DNA of 64,000 nucleotides from Winogradskyella luteola (GCF_019203985.1 NZ_JAGSPD010000009.1:1-64000); one strand, 5' to 3'. Numbered from the stretch's first letter, positions 26,879 to 36,625 are shown. A program made the numbers and translations. Notes: generated by a model not told the origin, from the letters alone.

Positions 26879-28228
26879 ATGTCAAAAGACATCAGAATTA
26901 AAAAAGGTTTAGATATAAAGTTGGTCGGTGAAGCCGAAAAAACTAAAGAGAACGCTATTATTAGCAATTTCTACGCTATCAGACCTGAAGATTTCCACAG
27001 TATTATCCCAAAACTTGTTGCAAAAGAAGGTACGCGTGTAAAAGCAGGCGAAACCTTATTTTACAATAAAGATAATGAAGAGATGAAGTTTGTTTCCCCA
27101 GTTTCTGGTGAGGTGACAGAAGTGCAACGCGGCCCGAGACGTCGAATAGATGCTATTAAAATTACTGCAGACAAGGAACAAACCTATGTCGATCATGGTA
27201 AATTTGATTTATCATCAGATGCAGATAAAATTAAAGCCCATTTATTGGCTTCAGGTTGTTGGGCATTTATAAAACAACGCCCTTATGATGTTGTTGCAAA
27301 GGCAAATAGTACACCAAAAGCTATTTTCATTTCTGGCTATGCCAGTGCTCCTTTAGCTGCTGATTTAGATTTTACTTTAACAGGTAAAGAAGCTGAATTA
27401 CAAGCTGCTGTTACTGCTTTATCTAAATTGACAGAAGGTGGTATTCATGTTTCAGTAGGAAGTACGAATTCGCCATTAGCTGGTTTAGATGATGTAACAA
27501 CTTACAAAGTATCTGGGCCACATCCTTCAGGAAATGTGGGGACTTTAATAAACAGAGTTGACCCAATTAATAAAGGTGAAGTCGTTTGGACCCTAAATGC
27601 TCAGGATTTGGTTGTGATCGGAGAGCTTTTGTTAACAGGTAAGTTCAATGCTGAACGTACCGTTGCTTTAGTGGGTTCTTCTGTTAAAAAACCTAGATAT
27701 TTTAAAACAAAAATTGGTTCTGAAGTATCAACTATGATATATGATAATGGCGTTGATAAAGATGGTAATGATAGAATTATATCCGGAAATGTTTTAACAG
27801 GAAAAAAAATAGCTCCAGACGGTAATTTAGATTATTACAGTAATGTAATTACGGTAATACCTGAAGGAGATGATTATGAATTCTTTGGTTGGAATAAACC
27901 AGTTTTTAACAAGATTTCTACGTCGAGAGCCTTAACTTTCTCATGGTTAAACCCTAAGAAAAAATACGATTTAAATACAAATACAAACGGAGAGCATCGT
28001 GCATTTGTAACCACAGGAACTTACGAAGAAGTATTTCCTTTAGATATTTATCCAATGCAAATCCTAAAAGCTTGTATGTATAAAGATTTGGATGAAATGG
28101 AAGCTTTGGGAATGTATGAGGTAGCACCAGAAGATTTTGCGTTAACAGAATTTGTATGTGTGTCCAAACAACCACATCAAAAAATTATAAGAGAAGGATT
28201 AGACTTAATGCTTAAAGAGATAGGATAA
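26879..28228 (+). CDS. nqrA: Na+-translocating NADH:quinone reductase subunit A
   Basis: The 449 residues match NqrA. I start at ATG 26879 (MSKDIRIKKGLDIKL), because the upstream alternative is a TTG with three extra residues. Recognisable parts are the lipoyl/biotinyl-like segment KAGETLFYNKDNEEMKFVSPVSGEV, HPSGNVGTLINRVDPI, and the C-terminal DLDEMEALGMYEVAPEDFALTEFVC. NqrA is the peripheral subunit linked to the quinone site of the Na+-pumping respiratory complex. It is the first gene of a six-gene operon, and its stop overlaps the nqrB start by one base (TAATG). Confidence 0.97.
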   Translation: MSKDIRIKKGLDIKLVGEAEKTKENAIISNFYAIRPEDFHSIIPKLVAKEGTRVKAGETLFYNKDNEEMKFVSPVSGEVTEVQRGPRRRIDAIKITADKEQTYVDHGKFDLSSDADKIKAHLLASGCWAFIKQRPYDVVAKANSTPKAIFISGYASAPLAADLDFTLTGKEAELQAAVTALSKLTEGGIHVSVGSTNSPLAGLDDVTTYKVSGPHPSGNVGTLINRVDPINKGEVVWTLNAQDLVVIGELLLTGKFNAERTVALVGSSVKKPRYFKTKIGSEVSTMIYDNGVDKDGNDRIISGNVLTGKKIAPDGNLDYYSNVITVIPEGDDYEFFGWNKPVFNKISTSRALTFSWLNPKKKYDLNTNTNGEHRAFVTTGTYEEVFPLDIYPMQILKACMYKDLDEMEALGMYEVAPEDFALTEFVCVSKQPHQKIIREGLDLMLKEIG

Positions 28229-29454
28229 TGGGTTTAAAACAAAATTTACACAATTTTAAGGAAAAGAATAAAGACAAGAAGTGGCTTCCTGGTTTCAATG
28301 CCCTTTTTACGTTTTTATATATGCCTAATGAGACTACTCATAATGGAACTCATATCAAGGCAGCCGACGATTTAAAACGTACGATGAATACCGTAATCAT
28401 GGCATTGGTGCCATGTTTAGTATTCGGTATGTTCAATGCAGGTTATCAACACTACTTAGCTCAAGGCTTAATAGATTCAGCAGATGGATTCTTAGGTGCT
28501 TCATTTTGGACTATTGATAATTTAATCATCGGTGCTTGGACAGTTTTACCTTTGGTAGTTGTTTCTTATGGAGTAGGTCTGGCAGTAGAGTTTGTATTCG
28601 CAATCATCAAGGGTCACGAAGTAGAAGAAGGCTATTTGGTAACAGGTATGTTAGTGCCATTAATTGTTCCTGTGGATATTCCGTTATGGATGTTAGCAGT
28701 TGCTGTTATTTTTGGTGTGGTTATAGGAAAAGAAGTGTTTGGAGGAACAGGAATGAATATTCTTAATCCAGCATTAACTATTCGTGCATTCTTATTCTTT
28801 GCATATCCTACATGGATGTCTGGAGATAAAGTTTGGGTGCATGGCGCAGTAGAAAGAGACCAAGCCATTGCGGCAGGTCAAAACTTAGATGCTATCTCTG
28901 GTGAAACTTTATTGGGAGCTTATGCACAAAATAGTTCACTAGCAGGAATAGATTATTGGGACATGTTTTGGGGCATTATACCAGGTTCTGTTGGTGAAAC
29001 TTCAAAATTTCTAATTATAATAGGAGCCTTATTTTTAATCTTTACTAAGATAGGAAGTTGGAGAATTATGCTAAGTACAGTAATTGGTGCTTTAGTGATG
29101 GGCTTAATCTTTAATGGTGTTGTAGATGCAGGATGGATTGGTGAAGCAAGTAAGTTTTACGGACTTATGAGTGTGCCTTTTTGGCAACATCTAATTATTG
29201 GAAGTATTTTATTCGGTGCCGTTTATATGGCAACAGACCCAGTAACTGCTGCCCAAACAAATAAAGGAAAATGGATATATGGTTTCTTAATCGGATTTAT
29301 ATCGATTATGATTCGTGTATTCAATCCGGCATATCCAGAAGGTGTATTCTTAGCCATTTTATTAATGAATGTCTTTGCACCAACAATTGACCATTATGTG
29401 GTACAAGGAAATGTGAAGAAAAGAATGAAGCGTTTAAAAGTTAAAACTGCTTAA
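28228..29454 (+). CDS. nqrB: Na+-translocating NADH:quinone reductase subunit B
   Basis: The 408 residues form a multi-pass membrane protein with about ten hydrophobic segments. It shares FGGTGMNILNPALTIRAFLFFAYP with other NqrB proteins and ends with MATDPVTAAQT and NVFAPTIDHYVVQ. NqrB carries a covalent FMN on a Thr in a D-G/A-x-S-G-A-T motif and takes part in Na+ transport and quinone reduction. Here the motif reads DAISGETLL with Thr227, that is, Glu in place of the usual small residue before the Thr. The gene overlaps nqrA by one base. Confidence 0.97.
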   Translation: MGLKQNLHNFKEKNKDKKWLPGFNALFTFLYMPNETTHNGTHIKAADDLKRTMNTVIMALVPCLVFGMFNAGYQHYLAQGLIDSADGFLGASFWTIDNLIIGAWTVLPLVVVSYGVGLAVEFVFAIIKGHEVEEGYLVTGMLVPLIVPVDIPLWMLAVAVIFGVVIGKEVFGGTGMNILNPALTIRAFLFFAYPTWMSGDKVWVHGAVERDQAIAAGQNLDAISGETLLGAYAQNSSLAGIDYWDMFWGIIPGSVGETSKFLIIIGALFLIFTKIGSWRIMLSTVIGALVMGLIFNGVVDAGWIGEASKFYGLMSVPFWQHLIIGSILFGAVYMATDPVTAAQTNKGKWIYGFLIGFISIMIRVFNPAYPEGVFLAILLMNVFAPTIDHYVVQGNVKKRMKRLKVKTA

Positions 29455-29456
29455 TA

Positions 29457-30251
29457 ATGGAAAATAGAACAGATAAAAATTCATACACCATAATATTTGC
29501 GATTGCAATGGTGTTGGTTGTAGGATCATTATTAGCCTTCTTAGCATCCTCTTTAAAACCAAGAATTAGTGAAAATCAAAGGTTAGAAAAACAGCAGAAT
29601 ATTCTTTATGCCATGGGTATAAACGATAATGATGAAACAAGTGCTGTTTTTATTTCTACAGATAAGGCACCTGAGGCTTTTAATGCAAATGTAGATGATC
29701 AAATAGTGATAACGATAGATGCTAATGGTAAGGTGTTGAAAAAGCAAACGCGCGATGAGTATTTTGAAGAAACTAAGCAAGAACCTTATTTAATTGATGT
29801 TAAAAAACAACAGGCTAGTGCTAAAAATGGTGGAGAACGAAAATTACCTTTGTTTGTTGGGAAAAACAAAGAAGGAAAAACAGTTTACGTGGCACCAATT
29901 TATGGTAAAGGCTTATGGGATGCAATTTGGGGTTATGTAGCAATGGATGAAAATATGGTTGTTCAAGGTGCTTATTTTGATCACAAAGGCGAAACACCAG
30001 GTTTAGGCGCTAACATTAAGCAGCGTTATTTTATGGATGATTTTTATGGTGAACATTTACTTACTGAGAATGGTGCTTTCAAAGGCATAACAGTAGCAAA
30101 AGGAAATGCAGATCCTAAAAATAAAGACAAAACAGACAATGAGGTAGATGCCATTGCTGGTGCTACAATTACAGGTGACGGGGTTTCAGCTATGATTAAA
30201 AGCGATTTAAAACTTTACAAGCCTTATTTTGATAATTTAAAAACTAAGTAA
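29457..30251 (+). CDS. nqrC: Na+-translocating NADH:quinone reductase subunit C
   Basis: The 264 residues have one N-terminal membrane helix (residues about 10-32) and a periplasmic domain. The FMN attachment segment reads DAIAGATITGDGV with Thr237 as the acceptor; most NqrC proteins have Ser where this one has the second Ala. GKGLWDAIWGYVAMD and DHKGETPGLGANI are family hallmarks. The FMN is attached by ApbE, which is encoded 8 kb downstream. It lies 2 bp after nqrB and 5 bp before nqrD. Confidence 0.97.
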   Translation: MENRTDKNSYTIIFAIAMVLVVGSLLAFLASSLKPRISENQRLEKQQNILYAMGINDNDETSAVFISTDKAPEAFNANVDDQIVITIDANGKVLKKQTRDEYFEETKQEPYLIDVKKQQASAKNGGERKLPLFVGKNKEGKTVYVAPIYGKGLWDAIWGYVAMDENMVVQGAYFDHKGETPGLGANIKQRYFMDDFYGEHLLTENGAFKGITVAKGNADPKNKDKTDNEVDAIAGATITGDGVSAMIKSDLKLYKPYFDNLKTK

Positions 30252-30256
30252 ATACT

Positions 30257-30901
30257 ATGGGACTTCTTTCAAAAAAAGACACTAAGTTAATTACAGACCC
30301 ATTAGCGGATAACAACCCGATTACTATTCAGGTACTTGGTATATGTTCTGCGTTAGCTATTACTGCGGAGCTCGAAGCATCTATTGTAATGTCTATTTCA
30401 GTATTATTTGTAATGGGTGTTGGTAACGTTGTTATCTCATTAATGCGAAATATTATTCCTTCAAAAATTAGAATTATTGCACAATTAATTGTTGTGGCAA
30501 CGCTTGTAATTATTGTGGATTTAGTACTTAAGGCTTTTGCTTATGAATTGAGTAAAACCCTTTCGGTATTTGTTGGGCTTATTATTACTAACTGTATTAT
30601 TATGGGACGTTTTGAAGCTTTTGCACTAGGTAACGGTCCATGGAGATCATTTTTAGATGGTATCGGTAATGCATTGGGTTATGCAGTTATATTAGTTATA
30701 GTTGGTTTCTTTAGAGAACTATTGGGTTCTGGTACTTTATTGGGCATTCCTGTTTTAGGAGATCCAATTGAAAAAACGGGATTGTACAGTATTGGATATG
30801 AGAATAATGGTTTTATGTTATTATCACCAATGGCACTTATTGTGGTGGGAATCATTATTTGGGTACAACGTAGTAGAAACAAAGCATTAATCGAAGACTA
30901 A
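30257..30901 (+). CDS. nqrD: Na+-translocating NADH:quinone reductase subunit D
   Basis: The 214 residues make a small integral membrane protein with about six helices. DPLADNNPITIQVLGICSALA at the beginning and LSVFVGLIITNCIIMGRFEAFA in the middle are diagnostic; the Cys residues in these two half-helices match those that with NqrE bind the intramembrane iron-sulfur centre. ELLGSGTLLGIPVL follows. The gene is in the nqr operon and is separated from nqrE by a 55-bp spacer, the longest gap in the operon. Confidence 0.97.
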   Translation: MGLLSKKDTKLITDPLADNNPITIQVLGICSALAITAELEASIVMSISVLFVMGVGNVVISLMRNIIPSKIRIIAQLIVVATLVIIVDLVLKAFAYELSKTLSVFVGLIITNCIIMGRFEAFALGNGPWRSFLDGIGNALGYAVILVIVGFFRELLGSGTLLGIPVLGDPIEKTGLYSIGYENNGFMLLSPMALIVVGIIIWVQRSRNKALIED

Positions 30902-30956
30902 TCAGTATACAGTTTGCAATCACAGTAAACAGTAATAAACTGAAAACTAAAATAAT

Positions 30957-31697
30957 ATGGAACATATAGAATTATTTTTTAAATCGATATTTATAGATAA
31001 TATGGTGTTTGCTACATTCTTAGGAATGTGTTCTTACCTTGCTGTATCTAAAAAAGTGTCAACTGCAGTTGGTTTAGGTGCTGCTGTAATTTTTGTATTG
31101 GCAATTACAGTACCTTTAAATTGGTTGTTAGATCAATATATATTGCAGCCTGGAGCGTTATCTTGGTTGGGCGAAGAATACGCAAGTTACGATTTAAGTT
31201 TCCTATCATTTATCATGTTTATTGCTACAATTGCAACAATGGTACAATTGGTTGAAATTATAGTCGAAAAATTTTCACCTTCATTGTACAATTCTTTAGG
31301 AATATTTTTACCATTAATTGCAGTAAACTGTGCGATTTTAGGGGGATCATTATTTATGCAGTCTAGAGAAATTGCAACTTTGGGGCTGGCACTAAACTAT
31401 GGAATAGGTTCAGGAATTGGTTGGTTTTTAGCCATTTTGGCAATTGCCGCCATCAGAGAAAAAATTAGATATAGTAATGTGCCACCTGCATTAAGAGGTT
31501 TAGGTATTACGTTTATTATAACAGGATTAATGGCCATTGGATTTATGAGTTTTGGCGGTATGTTAACAGGTGGTGACGAAGAAGCAAAGTCTGAAGATAA
31601 ATCAGCTACTATTGAAGTAATTAAAGAAAATATTGAAAAAGAAGAAGCTAAACTTAAGTCTGATGATTTAGAGTTAGCTGAAAATACAAACAAGTAA
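30957..31697 (+). CDS. nqrE: Na+-translocating NADH:quinone reductase subunit E, with C-terminal extension
   Basis: The 246 residues form the NqrE/NqrD-type membrane protein. The half-helix motifs [11 protein letters not shown] and [17 protein letters not shown] carry the two Cys that help bind the membrane iron-sulfur centre. Usual NqrE proteins are near 200 residues. Here about 40 extra charged residues follow the last helix ([12 protein letters not shown] to ENTNK) and look like a soluble, partly coiled tail. Ala-Ile-Arg-Glu-Lys (AIREK) before the last helix is typical. The nqrF start follows after 3 bp. Confidence 0.96.
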   Translation: MEHIELFFKSIFIDNMVFATFLGMCSYLAVSKKVSTAVGLGAAVIFVLAITVPLNWLLDQYILQPGALSWLGEEYASYDLSFLSFIMFIATIATMVQLVEIIVEKFSPSLYNSLGIFLPLIAVNCAILGGSLFMQSREIATLGLALNYGIGSGIGWFLAILAIAAIREKIRYSNVPPALRGLGITFIITGLMAIGFMSFGGMLTGGDEEAKSEDKSATIEVIKENIEKEEAKLKSDDLELAENTNK

Positions 31698-31700
31698 TTG

Positions 31701-33020
31701 ATGAGTATGATGATATTAGCCGCAAGTACAATCGGAACTATAATAGCAACTGTTGGTGCCTTTTTATTGGTAACTCTATTGCTCGTAGCCTTATTATTAT
31801 TCGTTAAACAAAAACTGTCACCATCGGGTCCTGTTAAGATTTTAATAAATGGGGAACGCGAAATAGAAGTCGCTTCAGGTGGAACTTTACTCTCAACTTT
31901 AGGAAGTAATAAAGTGTTTTTGCCATCTGCCTGTGGTGGTGGTGGAACATGTATTCAATGCGAGTGTCATGTATTATCAGGAGGTGGTGAAGCTTTGCCG
32001 ACAGAGACACCCCACTTTTCAAGAAAAGAGCTGGCGGAAGGAGCTCGTTTATCGTGCCAAGTAAAAGTAAAGCAAGACATGGAAATTACCATTCCTGAAG
32101 AAGTATTCGGTATCAAGAAATGGGAGGCAACTGTTGTACGTAACTATAACGTAGCATCGTTCATTAAGGAATTTGTTGTTGAAATACCTGAGGATATGGG
32201 CTACAAAGCTGGTGGATATATTCAGATCGAAATACCTCCATGCGAAATAAAATATTCTGATATTGATATTACGGCGCATCCAGAAGAGCATGAAACGCCA
32301 GATAAGTTTCAAGCAGAATGGGATAAGTTTGGTCTTTGGCCTTTAGTAATGAAGAATACCGAAACTGTAGAAAGAGCGTATTCAATGGCATCTTACCCAG
32401 CTGAAGGGCGCGAAATCATGCTTAACGTACGTATTGCAACTCCGCCATGGGATAGAGCAAAAAATCAATGGATGAATGTAAATCCGGGTGTGGCATCGTC
32501 ATATATATTTGCACAGAAACCAGGTGATAAAGTGATTATTTCTGGACCTTATGGTGAGTTCTTCATCAATGAGTCAGAAAGTGAAATGCTTTATGTTGGT
32601 GGTGGTGCTGGTATGGCACCAATGCGTTCGCATTTATATCACTTATTCAAAACCATTAAAACGGGTCGTAAAGTAACCTATTGGTATGGTGGACGTTCCA
32701 AACGCGAATTATTCTATATAGAACACTTTAGAGAATTAGAAAAAGACTTCCCTAACTTTAAATTCTATATGGCACTTTCTGAGCCATTAGAAGAGGATAA
32801 TTGGAAAGTTAAGAAAGATATTAATGATGAAGAGGGTGACGGATTTGTTGGGTTTATTCACAATTGTGTTATAGATAATTACTTAAATCATCACGAAGCG
32901 CCAGAAGATATAGAATTATATTTTTGTGGTCCACCACTAATGAACCAAGCTGTTCAGAAAATGGGAGAAGACTTCGGTATTCCTGATGAGCACATTAGGT
33001 TTGATGACTTTGGTGGATAA
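31701..33020 (+). CDS. nqrF: Na+-translocating NADH:quinone reductase subunit F
   Basis: The 439 residues start at ATG 31701; a TTG three bases upstream would only add one residue. One membrane helix (about 8-35) anchors a [2Fe-2S] ferredoxin domain with its Cys in ACGGGGTCIQCECH and a fourth in RLSCQVKV. A FAD-binding domain follows (ERAYSMASYPAEGREI) and then a NADH domain (YVGGGAGMAPMRSHLYHL, YFCGPPLMNQAV). NqrF accepts electrons from NADH and passes them to the membrane subunits. It is the last gene of the operon and is followed by a strong terminator. Confidence 0.98.
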   Translation: MSMMILAASTIGTIIATVGAFLLVTLLLVALLLFVKQKLSPSGPVKILINGEREIEVASGGTLLSTLGSNKVFLPSACGGGGTCIQCECHVLSGGGEALPTETPHFSRKELAEGARLSCQVKVKQDMEITIPEEVFGIKKWEATVVRNYNVASFIKEFVVEIPEDMGYKAGGYIQIEIPPCEIKYSDIDITAHPEEHETPDKFQAEWDKFGLWPLVMKNTETVERAYSMASYPAEGREIMLNVRIATPPWDRAKNQWMNVNPGVASSYIFAQKPGDKVIISGPYGEFFINESESEMLYVGGGAGMAPMRSHLYHLFKTIKTGRKVTYWYGGRSKRELFYIEHFRELEKDFPNFKFYMALSEPLEEDNWKVKKDINDEEGDGFVGFIHNCVIDNYLNHHEAPEDIELYFCGPPLMNQAVQKMGEDFGIPDEHIRFDDFGG

Positions 33021-33058
33021 AATTACCGCTATATAGTAGATACATTAAAGAAAGTTAG

Positions 33059-33087
33059 AGCCAATATTTTGATATATTGGCTTTTTT
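33059..33087 (+). terminator. Terminator of the nqr operon
   Basis: Perfect 9-base arms AGCCAATAT / ATATTGGCT with a 6-base loop are followed by a T-run. It lies 39 bases after the nqrF stop. Confidence 0.85.
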
Positions 33088-33090
33088 ATT

Positions 33091-33558
33091 TTATACCATT
33101 TCTCTAATGCTATCTAGTCTCTCAAATTTAAAGATAGTAGAACAATCCATTACATCTTTCATATTATCTAATTGACAAAGTGTGGAAACAACCTCAGATA
33201 AACCATTAAATAAGATGGATTTATCCTTATGGTTGTCTGGTTTGTGGCAGAAATATTTTCCAAGTCTATAACCGCAACCTTTTAAAAAAGCCGCTTCTAT
33301 TCTAAGAAGTTCTAAAGGTGTGTATCCGTTGAACCGTCTTCCTAAATTCTGATGTACTAAACCAATGTAGTTCAACCTAACGGAACCATGGATGTCTGTC
33401 ATGTGTTTCCAGCTATCGTTATTGTCTAAGATATTACCAACTGCGCATTGAGTGCAATCTTCTGGATTTAAAGTATTGTTATGGAATGCTGTATAGAGCT
33501 TATTTACGGCATTATTGAATCGATTTGAAGCTATCATCTTTATGATTTTTAAGACCAT
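33091..33558 (-). CDS. Uncharacterised protein with conserved Cys/His residues
   Basis: The 155 residues have no signal peptide. An internal DCTQCAVGNIL gives a CxxC pair near residue 38, followed later by CGYRL, KYFCHKP and a His-rich stretch; this could bind a metal, but I do not recognise the family. The start could also be the Met seven codons further in (33537). It is convergent with nqr and read from a weak, unidentified promoter. No functional link to Nqr should be drawn from the position alone. Confidence 0.65.
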   Translation of the reverse strand: MVLKIIKMIASNRFNNAVNKLYTAFHNNTLNPEDCTQCAVGNILDNNDSWKHMTDIHGSVRLNYIGLVHQNLGRRFNGYTPLELLRIEAAFLKGCGYRLGKYFCHKPDNHKDKSILFNGLSEVVSTLCQLDNMKDVMDCSTIFKFERLDSIREMV

Positions 33559-33649
33559 TAAGATAATAAAAAAGATTGTAATTGACTAAATATTAAGGTT
33601 TTGTGAATGGAATAATTATTTAGTAGCACTTATTAGTAGAAAGGGATAA

Positions 33650-36385
33650 CTAATTTTTAAGGCTAAAATTCCCTACAGTCACGTTACCATCAATGAACTC
33701 GACTCTAAACCAATAATCATTACTTGGCATCACGACATTATTAAACCTGCCATCCCAACGTAGTCCATTAGAAGGATTAAGCTCAGCTATAAGTTTACCG
33801 TATCTATCAAAAATCCGTATAGATTTATAAGTGTTTTCAGTTAAACCTTTAACCTGCCAATAATCGTTTACACCATCATCATTTGGGGTTATAAATTTAG
33901 GGTATCCAATAAGGTGCAAAGATTTTGATATGGCTGGATAACATTGGTCAATATCTCTAACGTATACGGTTTGCATTCCAGACTCCACATTAAAAAAGCT
34001 ATATTCATTTGAGTTGCCAAAATAAGCGATATCATCCAGAGAAAATTCATAACTGCCGTCACCTTCCATGACAATTTTTACAGTATTATTATTGTAATCT
34101 AAATCAGTAATGATAGTTTGAAATTCTGGTTCTGGAATTTGCGTAACAGTAAATGTTTTGGAATTAGAACATTCAATACCATTTTGGGTGTTATAAGCAT
34201 TTAGGGTATAAGTACCTTCTGTATTTGTTGTAAATTCTTGAAGCGTAGATAAAACTTCTCCATTACTGTTTAACCATTCAAACCTATCATTGCTTGGATC
34301 CCCGAAAAGTGTAAAACCTTCTGTAGGGCAAAATGTATAACTATCGTTAATTTCTACTATTGGGGTGTCATTTACAACAAGATTTATTGAACCAATCCCA
34401 GAACATGCGAAGCCAGGTTCCACAAATTTCACCCAAATGGTAGTTGAGGGGGAAAGCAGCGCAGCACGTATATTATTTTGGCTGGTCTGCGCATCAAATA
34501 GTGTTGGATAAAACTCTAAGGAAGTACCAGAAGAAATAGCAATTTCATTTCTGATATGGTCAATAATATCAGTAATGGTGAAATAACCTTGCTCATCGCC
34601 GACGATTTGATCCGAATCTTCACATACGTAATAATCAGAAATAATGATAGGGCTGACATAAATTGCATTAAGAAAAAAAGAGGTAAAGACACCACAGTCA
34701 TTATCATTTACAACCTTTACAAAAACTTCCTGATTAGGTTCTATATTTGTATAACTATCTGGATTTGTAATAGGATTTATATGCTGTTCCGCATTTTCTA
34801 GAGTTTCAAAAAAGAAAAGTTGCTCCTCCAGATCAGGGTCAGTTATCACTTCCTTTATATCATTTAAATTAAATATCGAGATTCCATCAAAGTCTACATC
34901 GCATTGTACCAATTCCTGATTTTGAATTAATTCTGGCAGCTCAAATATTTCAATAGTCTTATTTGTGGTTATAGGTCTATTGTTTACCGTAATAGTTACT
35001 GTGACGTCATATATTCCACTTTCTGAATAGCTATAGTTAGGTGATATTTCATTCGATGTGTTACCATCTCCAAAATCCCATTGCGCAGCAGTTATAGGGG
35101 CATAAGTATCAACTTCAAAAGCCAGTTCTTCATTTAAACAAGTGTCTTCGTTTAAGATTCGGGTTCTAAAATAGGATTGGATAAAGTTCGGCAAGCCCAA
35201 TCTGGATAAATTTTGATTAAGATCAATACTATTATGAGTATAAGAAGATGCAAACCCGACTTCATTGGGGTTGTTTACTGCACCAAGAAAGTTCAACCCA
35301 TTACCTTCATTTTGCGACACAGCCCTATATATCTTTCCACTTTTAGCGAGCTGGATACTACCGGGAATTAAGCCGTCAACCTGCTCGTGTAACAATGAGC
35401 TATTGCCAGATACATCAGTAAATTCAGCATTATATTGATATAGAAAAGAACGTTTTTCAGAATCTTCTACAATACCTCCTGTGTCTGGACTAAAATCACC
35501 TTGCCTAATAAGTGTTGCGTACAACTTTTTAGAATCGCTAGAAAATTCTACACCGTAAGCAGACACAATTTCAAAAAAGGTAAATGAGGTTAAAACATTT
35601 ATCCTATTACTTAAAAATCCAGTTCCGTTATCAAAATCAAAAAGTGAAATATGTTTGTCTAGGCTAGTTGGGCGGATATTAGTAATAGCCAATCTTGATC
35701 CATCAGGCGAATACTTCATAATACCTTGCGTAATTCCTTCATAAAATAAACCATCAGAAATTACAGGGTTTTCTATCACACCATTAGTATTAATTTTATA
35801 ATTGTAAAACGATGTATAAATGTCGTTCTCGTTTTTTCTTGTGGTCATCAACCAAATGGATTCACCATCGGCATGATGTACCGCAGTGAGCTTACCAACA
35901 TCAGTTGATTCCAATACAGGAATATTAAAATTGGTCACTTCGCCTAAGCCATTATTTAGGGACATATCAATAATTGCATAGAACAGCCCATTTGGTGCTA
36001 CGGTAAAAAGATAGTAGATGTCGTTTAATCCATAAATAGGAATGATAATGGAATTTTGCGCAGAATTTTGGTCTCCAAAAACGTTGTCCCCATTAACCAT
36101 AATGTTATGACTGTTATTCCAAATGGTTTTACCATTTGTATAGAATAGAAGGTTTCCATCAATATCAGAAATACTTGAACAACCTGCTGGCGTAGCCATA
36201 TTAGAATTCGTAAGTACACTAGGATTTTCTTGAGAAGCAAAATTTAATCCAGAAAGTTCACCAAAATACCAGTTTTCAGTTTCGGCATTTTGAGACAATA
36301 GCGTAGCAGTACTAAAAAATATACATATGAGAATACATGCCTTTTTTAGGATAAAGGGTTGTTGGTATGTCGTTAAAATATTCAA
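33650..36385 (-). CDS. Large secreted protein with PKD domain and T9SS type B (gliding-motility-type) domain
   Basis: The 911 residues begin at a TTG (36385). No ATG precedes the signal peptide (KKACILICIFFSTATLLSQ), and an in-frame TGA stands three codons upstream, so a non-ATG start is forced. The N-terminal 390 residues look like a beta-propeller-type region (WYFGELSGLNF, DIDGNLLFYTNGKTIWN), as in large flavobacterial surface proteins. A PKD domain follows (AQWDFGDGNTSNE, about residue 433), then Ig-like segments. The last 85 residues are the gliding-motility-associated C-terminal domain (FITPNDDGVNDYW, IRIFDRYGKLI), the T9SS type B signal. It is expected at the cell surface. Confidence 0.87.
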   Translation of the reverse strand: MNILTTYQQPFILKKACILICIFFSTATLLSQNAETENWYFGELSGLNFASQENPSVLTNSNMATPAGCSSISDIDGNLLFYTNGKTIWNNSHNIMVNGDNVFGDQNSAQNSIIIPIYGLNDIYYLFTVAPNGLFYAIIDMSLNNGLGEVTNFNIPVLESTDVGKLTAVHHADGESIWLMTTRKNENDIYTSFYNYKINTNGVIENPVISDGLFYEGITQGIMKYSPDGSRLAITNIRPTSLDKHISLFDFDNGTGFLSNRINVLTSFTFFEIVSAYGVEFSSDSKKLYATLIRQGDFSPDTGGIVEDSEKRSFLYQYNAEFTDVSGNSSLLHEQVDGLIPGSIQLAKSGKIYRAVSQNEGNGLNFLGAVNNPNEVGFASSYTHNSIDLNQNLSRLGLPNFIQSYFRTRILNEDTCLNEELAFEVDTYAPITAAQWDFGDGNTSNEISPNYSYSESGIYDVTVTITVNNRPITTNKTIEIFELPELIQNQELVQCDVDFDGISIFNLNDIKEVITDPDLEEQLFFFETLENAEQHINPITNPDSYTNIEPNQEVFVKVVNDNDCGVFTSFFLNAIYVSPIIISDYYVCEDSDQIVGDEQGYFTITDIIDHIRNEIAISSGTSLEFYPTLFDAQTSQNNIRAALLSPSTTIWVKFVEPGFACSGIGSINLVVNDTPIVEINDSYTFCPTEGFTLFGDPSNDRFEWLNSNGEVLSTLQEFTTNTEGTYTLNAYNTQNGIECSNSKTFTVTQIPEPEFQTIITDLDYNNNTVKIVMEGDGSYEFSLDDIAYFGNSNEYSFFNVESGMQTVYVRDIDQCYPAISKSLHLIGYPKFITPNDDGVNDYWQVKGLTENTYKSIRIFDRYGKLIAELNPSNGLRWDGRFNNVVMPSNDYWFRVEFIDGNVTVGNFSLKN

Positions 36386-36589
36386 AACTATTCAGTTAAT
36401 ATATTTTTATTAAACTAACTAGTAAGCTCAATTTAGTAAAATTACCGATTATCTCTTAAATGCCATAAATTTTAAGATTAATTGTTAAAGTGATACATGG
36501 CAATAATTATGCCCAATCTTTATATTTATAAAAATCAGTAATACTAATGTTAAAGTGCAGCGAATGAGGGTAGGTACAAATAAAAAGTA

Positions 36590-36612
36590 TTTCTTTTCCG
36601 ATATAAAAGAAA
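36590..36612 (-). terminator. Possible weak terminator after the cupin gene
   Basis: TTTCTTTT (36590-36597) pairs with AAAAGAAA (36605-36612), 14 bases past the cupin stop. The stem is A/T-rich and there is no good T-run, so this is tentative. The rest of 36386-36625 shows no gene. Confidence 0.25.
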
Positions 36613-36625
36613 AGATAGTAAAAAC

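Noticed and set aside
36386..36625. Possible small gene in the gap after the type B T9SS gene
   Set aside because: All frames are broken by stops within short distances and the base composition is that of A+T-rich spacer.
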